Shown here: positions 1 to 5,199 of the stretch, in pieces
Layout of the letters: each line of letters begins with the position of its first letter
Numbering within the stretch: the first letter of the stretch is position 1
Assembly (NCBI GenBank): GCA_020049245.1
Contig: JAIFLB010000097.1
Location: 1 to 5,199, forward strand
Source of the DNA: Betaproteobacteria bacterium
GTDB lineage: Bacteria; Pseudomonadota; Gammaproteobacteria; Burkholderiales; Thiobacillaceae
DNA: 5,199 nucleotides
Direction: 5' to 3'
Position numbers and translations under genes: made by a program
The notes under the pieces: generated by a model
The model's database searches: none
What the model was told of the DNA's origin: nothing
The model's input: only the letters and a program-made list of their open reading frames with translations

Positions 1-170
1 GCCAGGCTGTTTACCTGGGCCGCGTAATGCTGCGTGAAGACGGTTCGTATGAAGTGTTCGGTCTCGCCCCGGCGCGGTGATTCCAAGGTGACGGTGCGAG
101 TCACATAAGCGACGGGTTTGGCGACCTGCCAGACGCGGCAATCAGGTTGTGCATGGGGTTGTGCTTGCAT
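1..170 (-). CDS. Thermostable hemolysin family protein, N-terminal part (runs off the left edge)
   Basis: Reading leftwards from ATG at 168-170 gives 56 complete codons without a stop, up to the window edge. After a Gln/Pro/His-rich start (MQAQPHAQPD), the stretch from about residue 22 (YVTRTVTLESPRRGETEHF, then IRTVFTQHYAAQVNSL) resembles by eye the N-terminus of the thermostable hemolysin family (Pfam T_hemolysin). That family typically opens with a charged segment, then E-x-F-I-x-x-x-[FY], then a Y-x-A-x-V core. The start is supported by a good Shine-Dalgarno sequence, AAGAGG, about 8 bases upstream. Members are usually around 200 residues or more, so most of the protein is missing. The family name comes from a Vibrio haemolysin; for most homologues the biochemical role is unproven, and no haemolytic function should be assumed. 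There is no signal peptide. The gene is divergent from the small genes at 431-822. Confidence 0.6.
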   Translation of the reverse strand, partial: MQAQPHAQPDCRVWQVAKPVAYVTRTVTLESPRRGETEHFIRTVFTQHYAAQVNSL

Positions 171-430
171 TTGGCAAACCTCTTTTCGAGTGGATGCCGG
201 GCAGTTTAGGTAACGGGGATTAATCGAGTCTTAAAGCCAGCGAATGCTGCCGAACAGGTTTCGACTGATTGGATGGCGATGTCGATGATCAATGCGCTGA
301 AAATATTTTCAGATGATTCAAGAAACAGGGCAAAATCGCGCTCCCGGCAAACCCGGGTAGTAATTAAGTACCAAATAACAGGGCTGTAATTTGAACGGAT
401 TAGATTCAGCGATCCGAAAAACAATGACTT
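171..430. other. Divergent intergenic region without a confident gene
   Basis: This stretch lies between the leftward hemolysin-like gene and the rightward small genes, so it should hold promoters for both directions. The bases around 300-420 look more AT-rich than the flanking genes. TGTAAT at 385-390 is a near-consensus -10 hexamer for rightward transcription, but no convincing -35 stands at the right distance. A small GC hairpin (CCCGG 343-347, CCGGG 353-357, loop CAAAC) has no following T-run. A short plus-strand reading frame (273-389) is open but unsupported, and is discussed in the findings. I see no tRNA, riboswitch core or repeat array here. Confidence 0.5.
179..184 (-). promoter_or_regulatory. 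Shine-Dalgarno site of the hemolysin-family gene
   Basis: On the minus strand the bases AAGAGG lie 8 bases before the ATG at 168-170. The match to the anti-Shine-Dalgarno sequence and the spacing are both good, which fixes the start of the leftmost partial gene. Confidence 0.6.
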
Positions 431-568
431 ATGGGCGCCTCCAATAAACCCGTCTCACCAGTGAAGTCCGGTCGCCAGGTGTTTGATTACACTGGGTTCC
501 GGCAGAAGTCTGAAAGACGAAACAGCGGTTTTTGGATGCGCCTGATGGATGGAGCGAGACAATGGTGA
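431..568 (+). CDS. Small basic protein of unknown function, 45 residues, overlapping the next gene
   Basis: ATG at 431 opens 45 codons ending in TGA at 566-568; an in-frame TGA at 425-427 rules out an upstream extension. The peptide begins MGASNKPVSPVKSGRQVFDY and continues TGFRQKSERRNSGFW, ending MRLMDGARQW. It is strongly basic (many Arg and Lys) and holds two Trp plus several Phe/Tyr, so it could bind nucleic acid or a membrane surface, but that is only inference from composition. I do not recognise the family. Its stop overlaps the start codon of the next gene (ATGGTGA at 562-568), the classic arrangement for coupled translation, and this is the main argument that it is real. Against it, no clear Shine-Dalgarno precedes the ATG. 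It is short enough that a gene finder could skip it. Confidence 0.45.
   Translation: MGASNKPVSPVKSGRQVFDYTGFRQKSERRNSGFWMRLMDGARQW
551..554 (+). promoter_or_regulatory. Shine-Dalgarno site deciding the start at 562
   Basis: GGAG lies 7 bases before the ATG at 562, near-ideal spacing. It sits inside the end of the upstream 45-codon frame. It favours the ATG at 562 over an in-frame TTG at 532 as the start of the 86-residue protein. Confidence 0.6.
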
Positions 569-822
569 ATTTATCTGGCATGCCGCATGCCCAAGCAAAA
601 CCAGCGGAGAACAGAATCAATATTTTGATGCGGACTCGCTACGATTCCGCGCTGACGCTGCTGAAGCCCCTGCTGAACAAACCGGATTCACTCAACGGCG
701 CCAGCCTTTATCGCGCCATCAGCCAGTTGCAAAAAACCAATCCCGACTTGAGCGGTAATGAAATTGAAGCGCTGGTAACTTCCGTCATCCGAACTTTGCA
801 ACATCGTGGCGACAAGCATTGA
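562..822 (+). CDS. Small helical protein of unknown function, 86 residues
   Basis: The frame runs from ATG 562 to TGA 820-822. Residues 1-25 are polar and probably unstructured (MVNLSGMPHAQAKPAENRIN). From about residue 26 the sequence has amphipathic helical character: a leucine-rich segment (DSALTLLKPLLNKPDSL), then ASLYRAISQLQKTNPDLSG and a final helix (NEIEALVTSVIRTLQHRG). There is no signal peptide, membrane segment or cysteine, so it is probably a soluble cytoplasmic helical protein. I do not recognise the family and give no function. The start is chosen from GGAG 7 bases upstream and from the ATGGTGA overlap with the 45-codon frame; a TTG at 532 would add ten residues but lacks such support. 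The gene converges on the PAS-GGDEF-EAL gene, 76 bases away. Codon choice looks like genuine coding DNA. Confidence 0.65.
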   Translation: MVNLSGMPHAQAKPAENRINILMRTRYDSALTLLKPLLNKPDSLNGASLYRAISQLQKTNPDLSGNEIEALVTSVIRTLQHRGDKH

Positions 823-867
823 TCAGCTTGCTTGATCGCGATTGATTGGGCCAGATGAGGTGTGAAT

Positions 868-885
868 TGGCGTAATTTCCCGCCA
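868..885. terminator. Weak hairpin between convergent genes, possible terminator
   Basis: TGGCG (868-872) and CGCCA (881-885) can form a five-pair stem with an eight-base loop. It lies in the 76-base gap where the rightward small gene and the leftward PAS-GGDEF-EAL gene converge, where a bidirectional terminator would be expected. There is no T-run on either side, so it is not a standard intrinsic terminator. Confidence 0.2.
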
Positions 886-898
886 GTCTTGCCCACGC

Positions 899-2776
899 TT
901 AGAGGGTCGTGATCAGTTTTCCCTGCCGCACCAATTCGTCCAGATCGCTGGCCGGCATTGGGCGGGCCAGCAGGTAGCCTTGTCCCTCACCGACCCCCAA
1001 GGCACTGACTGTGGCGAGTTGCTGCTCTGTTTCAATTCCCTCTGCGACCAGTTCCATGCCGGCTTCGCGACACAGCGTGGCGACAGCCCGGACGATCGCG
1101 CCATCCTTGGCGTTGTCGTGCATGCCGCGCACGAATGAGCCATCCAGCTTGATTACGTCGAAAGGCAGATCGCGCAAATAGGACAAGGAAGAAAAGCCGG
1201 TACCGAAATCATCCAGCGCAACTCGGTAGCCCATCTGTTTGAACGTGTTCAGATGCGTTGCCGCATCCTGTTTGGCATTCATCAGGATGCCCTCGGTGAC
1301 TTCCAGTTCGAATTGATCAGGTGATGCGCCGACTTGTCTGATGATGCCGTGTATCCAGTCGCACAGATCGCGACGCAGAATTTGGCGGCCGGACAGATTG
1401 AACGAGATGTGCAAATTCGGCCAACGCAGTGACTGGATTGCGGCCTGACGCAGCAATTGTTCGGTGAGTCGGTCGATCAGACCGGACTCTTCCGCAACCG
1501 GGATAAAACGTGCGGGTGAAATCCATTCATCACCATTTTGCCAACGCGCCAACGCCTCAACACCGACCATCATGCCGTCGGACAAGCGTATGCGTGGCTG
1601 GTAATGCAAGCGCAAGTCATTTTTGTCGAGCGCATCCCGCAGTCGCGTCTCGATATCGAGGAAATCGGCTGCGTTCTGCACCAGATCGCGACTGTAAAAG
1701 CCGATGGTGGCGCGGCCATCGAGTTTGGCGCGGTACATCGCGACGTCCGCATTCTTGATCAGTTCTTCCGGCTGGTTGCTGTCATGCGGGCAAAGTGACA
1801 CACCAATACTGCCGGTAATGAAAAAACGCTGATTGCGGATAGCAAATGGGTGCTCAAGTTGTTTGAGGATTTCCTTCGCACATTTCGCGGCATCCACGAC
1901 TGATTCGATGTTGGGTACGACAATGACGAATTCATCGCCACCGAAGCGTGAAACCATGATTTCTCCGGTACGGTACTCGCGCAGGCGCGCGGCCAAGGCG
2001 ATCAGCAACTCATCGCCGAAAGTATGGCCATGCGTGTCATTCAGGTGCTTGAAGTGATCCAGATCGAGAAACAGTACGGCAAACTTATGCACATTTTCGC
2101 CATCGTGGACCAGTTCCTCGATGGTCTGGATCAACATGCGCCGATTCGGCAAATCGGTCAGAGGATCGTAATCAGCCAGCCGCTGTAGTCGCTGCTCATA
2201 AAGCACCTGTTCAGTCACATCCAGATTGGTCGATCGAACGCCTATCACCTTGCCACGATCATCACTCACGTCACTGCATAGATGGCTGATCCAGCGCACC
2301 TCGCCCTGGCTATTCAGAATTCGAATCCGCAAGACCTCCGGCAGGCCCTCGGTATGCATGCGATGAACGTGTTTTTTCCAGGGTTCGCGGTCATCTGGAT
2401 GGATCAACTGATCCATAAAGTTCGGTTGCTGATAAAAAGCGGCAGGCGCAAAGCCAGTCAGTTGTTTGCAGGCTGGAGAAACGTACTCGTAGTGACCATC
2501 GATGCGGCGAAAGTAGGTAAATTCCTGAGCGAAATCTGCTACCGCGCGAAAAAGCAGGTTACGTTGCTTTACCTCTTCGCGCAGCGCAACAACCGAGGCC
2601 AGCAAGACGCCGATGCAAAAGCCCAGCAGGCTGGGAACGACGGCGAACTCGGGCTGAAATTTTTTTAGTACAAAGATCAATTGCAGGGCGAAAAAAAACC
2701 AGACGATCGCCAGTCCCAGCAAGGTGAAGCGAAGATAGATCCACCGATGCCGACGGACGAAGTTCAGTTGGTACAT
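899..2776 (-). CDS. Membrane-anchored PAS-GGDEF-EAL cyclic-di-GMP enzyme
   Basis: This is a bifunctional-type c-di-GMP protein of 625 residues counted from ATG 2776. Order: two membrane helices (about 17-37 and 44-65) with a very short loop, probably with both ends cytoplasmic; a PAS domain (about 74-190, including TYFRRIDGHYEYVSP and IHPDDRE, with a PAC-like tail RWISHLCSDVSD); a GGDEF domain (about 200-360, opening YDPLTDLPNRR); and an EAL domain (about 375-620). The cyclase signature RFGGDEF is intact (GGDEF 279-283), as is the metal-binding Asp in LDLDHFK (238). The inhibitory RxxD site is not in its usual place: RTGE occurs instead, one residue out of register. The phosphodiesterase residues are present: EAL 407-409, Asn460 in FNLS, Glu492 in EVTE, Asp522-Asp523 in DDFGTG, Lys543, Glu579 in AEGIE and Gln599. 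It should therefore hydrolyse c-di-GMP, with GGDEF either making it or acting as a GTP sensor. The start is uncertain: TTG at 2818, with AGG 7 bases upstream, would add 14 residues, while the ATG lacks a clear ribosome site. Confidence 0.95.
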   Translation of the reverse strand: MYQLNFVRRHRWIYLRFTLLGLAIVWFFFALQLIFVLKKFQPEFAVVPSLLGFCIGVLLASVVALREEVKQRNLLFRAVADFAQEFTYFRRIDGHYEYVSPACKQLTGFAPAAFYQQPNFMDQLIHPDDREPWKKHVHRMHTEGLPEVLRIRILNSQGEVRWISHLCSDVSDDRGKVIGVRSTNLDVTEQVLYEQRLQRLADYDPLTDLPNRRMLIQTIEELVHDGENVHKFAVLFLDLDHFKHLNDTHGHTFGDELLIALAARLREYRTGEIMVSRFGGDEFVIVVPNIESVVDAAKCAKEILKQLEHPFAIRNQRFFITGSIGVSLCPHDSNQPEELIKNADVAMYRAKLDGRATIGFYSRDLVQNAADFLDIETRLRDALDKNDLRLHYQPRIRLSDGMMVGVEALARWQNGDEWISPARFIPVAEESGLIDRLTEQLLRQAAIQSLRWPNLHISFNLSGRQILRRDLCDWIHGIIRQVGASPDQFELEVTEGILMNAKQDAATHLNTFKQMGYRVALDDFGTGFSSLSYLRDLPFDVIKLDGSFVRGMHDNAKDGAIVRAVATLCREAGMELVAEGIETEQQLATVSALGVGEGQGYLLARPMPASDLDELVRQGKLITTL

Positions 2777-3070
2777 GGCGGTCGTTTCAGTTGAGCTTGA
2801 CCACGTGTGCTTCGACAAATTTGAACCTGTCGCACTCAGCCAAGCCTGGCCTGCATAGTGTGAAAAAGCGACGTTGTGACCGCTTGTTCAGCATAAAACG
2901 CTTACGGGAATGTTCCGCTGAGGTCATTACATGATCCATTTTGAAATGCCTGGCTGGGTATTACGGCATATTCGGCTGCAAATGAAGAGGAAATTCAAGC
3001 TGCCTGGGGTCACGACTGCAGCGGAGACTATTTTCTCCACCAGGCAAACGGGACAAGGGCGGGAATCGTT
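2777..3070. other. Intergenic region upstream of the PAS-GGDEF-EAL gene
   Basis: About 290 bases separate the two leftward genes, enough for the PAS-GGDEF-EAL gene to have its own promoter. On the minus strand TATGCT, about 120 bases before the ATG, is a passable -10 element, but its -35 is poor, so I do not call a promoter. The 42 bases nearest the ATG are open in frame from the alternative TTG start. A plus-strand frame from ATG 2931 has a GAGG about 7 bases upstream, but it runs antisense into the 3' end of the neighbouring gene and is not protein-like. A nested inverted repeat near 3001-3046 is listed separately. Confidence 0.5.
3001..3046. repeat. Nested inverted repeat downstream of the 244-residue protein gene
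   Basis: The outer arms are TGCCTGG (3001-3007) and CCAGGCA (3040-3046), a perfect seven-base inverted repeat. Inside lie GGAGA (3023-3027) and TCTCC (3034-3038) with a six-base loop. In minus-strand RNA the inner stem extends to seven pairs with one U-G wobble. It begins 25 bases after the stop codon at 3071-3073. No T-run follows on the minus strand, so it may serve as an mRNA 3'-end stabiliser, a Rho-linked structure or a protein-binding site. Confidence 0.4.
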
Positions 3071-3805
3071 TCATGCCAAGCGAATAGCGCCCAACTCAAT
3101 CCAGACCAGCGTCGGAAACGGAAGTACGCTTGCTGCGCCGATGCGCGGATAAACACGCCGCCGGGTATAAAACCGAACTCCATCGACCATTTCGGATGCC
3201 TGGCAAAAGTTGGCCGCTTTGGCCCAACCACCAATGACATCGGCAGTGTAATCATGACGGACAAGCAATCCGGCGTCATTGACCAGAAAGGCTTGAAGAC
3301 GTGAATGGGTCGGGATTTCATCGTCGAAACAGGCTGTCATTCGATCAAGCTTCGCCCCTGTAGATTTATCAGACACCCCGCGCGATTCAGCCAGCGTTAC
3401 GCCAGGCACGTCCAGGATGAACGGAAAACTCAGGTAGTTCCAAAGGGCGTACCCGGCGAAGTAGAGAATGTCGAGTTTGTCCCATCGGACCAGCTTGTCG
3501 AGGCGAGAGAAACTGGCGCGCGGATTATCCCGCGCAGACACTACCCTATCGTTTTCATCCAATATTTGAACAGCAGTCGGAGTCCATACACCGCGCCATC
3601 CAGGGTGACAGAAATTGAGCAGAGTCACGCGCTTGGCATGTGGCTGCAGGGTTATTTGCAGTCCGCGTAAGGCAAGCGGCTGCATGTGCAGGGAGAAGGC
3701 CAGACCACCGGACGAAAAAGTGGCTTCGATGCTGTTGATGGCTTTCCAACGCTCACGACCACCGTGTGCGGTTATCACCTTTTCAAGCAAATCAACAGAG
3801 GTCAT
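3071..3805 (-). CDS. Conserved protein of unknown function, 244 residues
   Basis: The frame ends at TGA 3071-3073. I place the start at ATG 3803-3805 (MTSVDLLEKVITAHGGRERW). An upstream in-frame start at 3865 would overlap the preceding gene and add a 20-residue stretch that does not look like part of the protein; neither start has a strong ribosome site. The sequence resembles, from memory, a family of uncharacterised bacterial proteins of about 240-260 residues. Shared-looking marks are AHGG near residue 13, an Asn-Pro-Arg-Ala-Ser-Phe block at 94-99, YFAGYALWNYLSFPF at 115-129, PTHSR at 165-169, GLLVRHDY at 179-186 and RRRVYPR at 215-221. The C-terminal half, rich in alternating beta-type strands, is loosely reminiscent of LolA-like lipid-binding folds, but there is no signal peptide, so a cytoplasmic location is more likely. 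Its function is not known to me. It lies 38 bases downstream of the oxidoreductase gene on the same strand and is probably co-transcribed with it. Confidence 0.8.
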   Translation of the reverse strand: MTSVDLLEKVITAHGGRERWKAINSIEATFSSGGLAFSLHMQPLALRGLQITLQPHAKRVTLLNFCHPGWRGVWTPTAVQILDENDRVVSARDNPRASFSRLDKLVRWDKLDILYFAGYALWNYLSFPFILDVPGVTLAESRGVSDKSTGAKLDRMTACFDDEIPTHSRLQAFLVNDAGLLVRHDYTADVIGGWAKAANFCQASEMVDGVRFYTRRRVYPRIGAASVLPFPTLVWIELGAIRLA

Positions 3806-3843
3806 GGCAACACACCAAGATATCAGTCTGGTGTTCAGCCATC

Positions 3844-5199
3844 TCAGATAACTTCCGCATGCCATCCCAGCGGCGATAACCCATGCGCCAGCGCACGGCT
3901 ATTCAACGCATCGAGGAACTGAGCCGGTCCTGCCGCATAGATATCGGTATGACTGAGGTCGGGATGATGTGCGAGGATGAATTCGGCGACGGCGACCGGA
4001 CCGGAATCGATTTGTAGCGGCTGATAGACAAAATCATCGAGCGCATCGGTCCAGGCCCGGCAGAGATTGTCCTGGTAATGGCCAACGTCGTTGGCGGCCC
4101 AATAGAGATACATGTGCTCCGCAACTTCCAGCGACATGGCATGTTGAACCAGACTCTTGATCGGGGCGAAGCCGTCTTCCCAGGCGATGAACAAGATTGG
4201 CCGGCGTGAATCGAGTTTCATCACGAAATTGCCATGCGGGCCTTCGATGCGAACCAGATCTTCCTTGCGCAGACTATCGAATACCTTGCGCGAGAAACCA
4301 CGATTGTCGCGCCTGACATGAACTTCGATATGGCGGTCCTCGCACGGGCAACTGGCAACGTAATACTCGCCTTCAGTGTTATCAATCGAAAGCGTGAGAT
4401 GTTGTCCGGCCAGGAAGCGCAGGCGCTGGCTGCGCGGCGCGGTGAGGTGCAACGCGGCGATACCGTCGCCCAACATCTCCACCGCTTTCACTTTGGTCGT
4501 AATTTCCTGCTCGGGAATGTCGTTTGCGCCAGAAATCGTGGCTTCGATAACGACATCGGTAATCGCCGTGAATGAACACAGCAGAAAAGCGCCATTGTTC
4601 TTGTCCGACTCTTTGATGACGAAATCATGCGGATGCACTTTCTTCACCTGACCAGAAACCAGACGGGCTTTGCACTCACCGCAATTGCCGTTGCTACAGC
4701 CGTAATTGAGCGGAATACCGGCACGCAAGCCGGCTTCCAGAATGGTGTCGTTACCTTCAATAAAAAAATCGTGGCCTGACGGAAGTACGGTGACCTGGAC
4801 GGACATGATGCGCATCACACTTTCTTGGGCCAGCAACGCTTCGGCTCGGGCGGCTTCGCTGGGTGCCGCGCCAAGCTCTCGTTTGAGCCAATGTTTAAGT
4901 CCGGCCACGGCATCCAGCGTCGCCGCGCCCCCGGTTTCCGCCACATCATTGAGCTTGTCGCCCATGAATCGCACGATTTCGTGGTAATGCAACAGCAACG
5001 TTTTTGCGGCGGCAAACTCTTTGCCCAATTCAAACAAACGTTCCGCCAGCACTTCTTTATCAGGCAAGGCGCGCTCATATACGCGCTTGCCGAAGGCTTT
5101 TTCCTTGATTTCCTGAACGCGGCGGAATTCACCATCATCTTCCCAGGTGACATGCGGAAACACGCGCAGCAGTTCATTCATATCGACCATGCCGTCGAA
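3844..5199 (-). CDS. Divergent [2Fe-2S] ferredoxin / flavin reductase fusion with an N-terminal helical extension (possibly partial)
   Basis: The frame ends at TGA 3844-3846 and is open to the right edge. ATG 5190 would give 448 residues, but only nine bases precede it, with no stop or visible ribosome site, so the protein may start outside. Numbering is from that ATG. Residues 1-128 are mostly helical and unrecognised. Residues 129-222 form a plant-type ferredoxin domain with cluster ligands Cys165, Cys170, Cys173 and Cys205 (GCSNGNCGECK, then LLCSF). Residues 225-328 are a ferredoxin-reductase FAD domain (AGQHLTLSI, HVRRDNRGFS, EGPHG). Residues 329-448 are a nucleotide-binding domain (FAPIKSLVQHA, YLYWAAND, YAAGP). 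The order matches CDP-6-deoxy-delta-3,4-glucoseen reductase-like proteins, which begin near residue 129 (MSVQVTVLPSGH). The usual R-x-Y-S flavin motif reads G-E-Y-Y, the usual G-G-T-G reads W-E-D-G, and C-G-P reads A-G-P. The iron-sulfur domain should be functional; FAD and NAD(P)H use are doubtful. It is probably cytoplasmic and leads a two-gene operon. Confidence 0.85.
   Translation of the reverse strand, partial: FDGMVDMNELLRVFPHVTWEDDGEFRRVQEIKEKAFGKRVYERALPDKEVLAERLFELGKEFAAAKTLLLHYHEIVRFMGDKLNDVAETGGAATLDAVAGLKHWLKRELGAAPSEAARAEALLAQESVMRIMSVQVTVLPSGHDFFIEGNDTILEAGLRAGIPLNYGCSNGNCGECKARLVSGQVKKVHPHDFVIKESDKNNGAFLLCSFTAITDVVIEATISGANDIPEQEITTKVKAVEMLGDGIAALHLTAPRSQRLRFLAGQHLTLSIDNTEGEYYVASCPCEDRHIEVHVRRDNRGFSRKVFDSLRKEDLVRIEGPHGNFVMKLDSRRPILFIAWEDGFAPIKSLVQHAMSLEVAEHMYLYWAANDVGHYQDNLCRAWTDALDDFVYQPLQIDSGPVAVAEFILAHHPDLSHTDIYAAGPAQFLDALNSRALAHGLSPLGWHAEVI

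Noticed and set aside
321..360. Possible c-di-GMP riboswitch, suggested by CAGGGCAAA and GGCAAAC near a c-di-GMP enzyme
   Set aside because: The GNRA tetraloop, the receptor and the second conserved strand of the GEMM-I fold are missing, and the spacing does not allow the fold. Only a five-pair hairpin (343-357) remains.
206..424. Minus-strand open frame of 72 codons from a TTG start
   Set aside because: It has no ribosome site and a non-canonical start. It lies in the AT-richer divergent intergenic region, and its product has no recognisable features. A plus-strand frame is open in the same place, so this is probably chance.
429..620. Minus-strand open frame of 63 codons
   Set aside because: It lies antisense to the better-supported pair of overlapping plus-strand frames at 431-822 and has no protein-like pattern.
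824..840. GATCA/TGATC inverted repeat after the 86-residue protein gene as a terminator
   Set aside because: The stem is only five pairs and AT-containing, and no T-run follows, so it does not qualify as an intrinsic terminator.
2282..2668. Plus-strand open frame of 128 codons
   Set aside because: It is entirely antisense to the PAS and membrane part of the well-supported c-di-GMP enzyme. It is a mirror effect of that gene's codon usage.
2931..3152. Plus-strand frame from ATG 2931 with GAGG about 7 bases upstream
   Set aside because: The ribosome site is attractive, but the product is low-complexity, basic and unrecognisable, and its last third is antisense to the 244-residue protein gene.
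3305..3670. Plus-strand open frame of 121 codons
   Set aside because: It is fully antisense to the 244-residue conserved protein, whose frame carries recognisable conserved blocks.
4806..5199. N-terminal part of the oxidoreductase as a separate gene ending before 4806
   Set aside because: There is no stop codon between the two parts, and codon usage and protein character are continuous. The ATGs at 4815 and 4806 have no strong ribosome site, so one fused gene is the simpler reading.

Overview
The window carries parts or all of six protein-coding genes and looks like chromosomal DNA of a Gram-negative proteobacterium, probably beta or gamma. This is inferred from protein style only: a PAS-GGDEF-EAL protein, a CDP-6-deoxyglucoseen-reductase-like flavoprotein and a thermostable-hemolysin-family N-terminus. 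No rRNA or other phylogenetic marker is present, so the placement is soft. I see no tRNA, rRNA, CRISPR array, transposase or attachment site.

Layout, left to right. Positions 1-170 (minus) hold the first 56 codons of a gene resembling the thermostable hemolysin family; the rest lies off the left edge. A region of about 260 bases without a confident gene follows. On the plus strand come two small overlapping genes of unknown function: a 45-residue basic peptide (431-568) and an 86-residue helical protein (562-822). They overlap in ATGGTGA, so translational coupling is likely. A short convergent gap (823-898) separates them from a minus-strand membrane-anchored PAS-GGDEF-EAL protein (899-2776, or to 2818 from a TTG start). 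Next is about 290 bases without a confident gene, containing a nested inverted repeat at 3001-3046. Then two minus-strand genes that probably form an operon, read right to left: a large [2Fe-2S]/FAD/NAD-type oxidoreductase (3844 to the right edge) and, 38 bases downstream, a 244-residue conserved protein of unknown function (3071-3805).

How the parts may work together. The GGDEF-EAL protein is a classic bifunctional c-di-GMP enzyme with an apparently intact phosphodiesterase site, and it is probably transcribed on its own. The oxidoreductase and the 244-residue protein are likely co-transcribed. The oxidoreductase is the most unusual item. Its ferredoxin domain is canonical, but the FAD-binding Arg-x-Tyr-Ser motif and the pyridine-nucleotide Gly-Gly-Thr-Gly motif are both replaced. 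It also has an extra N-terminal helical segment of at least 128 residues, which may continue beyond the window. This suggests a repurposed reductase module rather than an ordinary NAD(P)H-dependent electron-transfer component. Nothing here amounts to a recognisable defence or mobile system.
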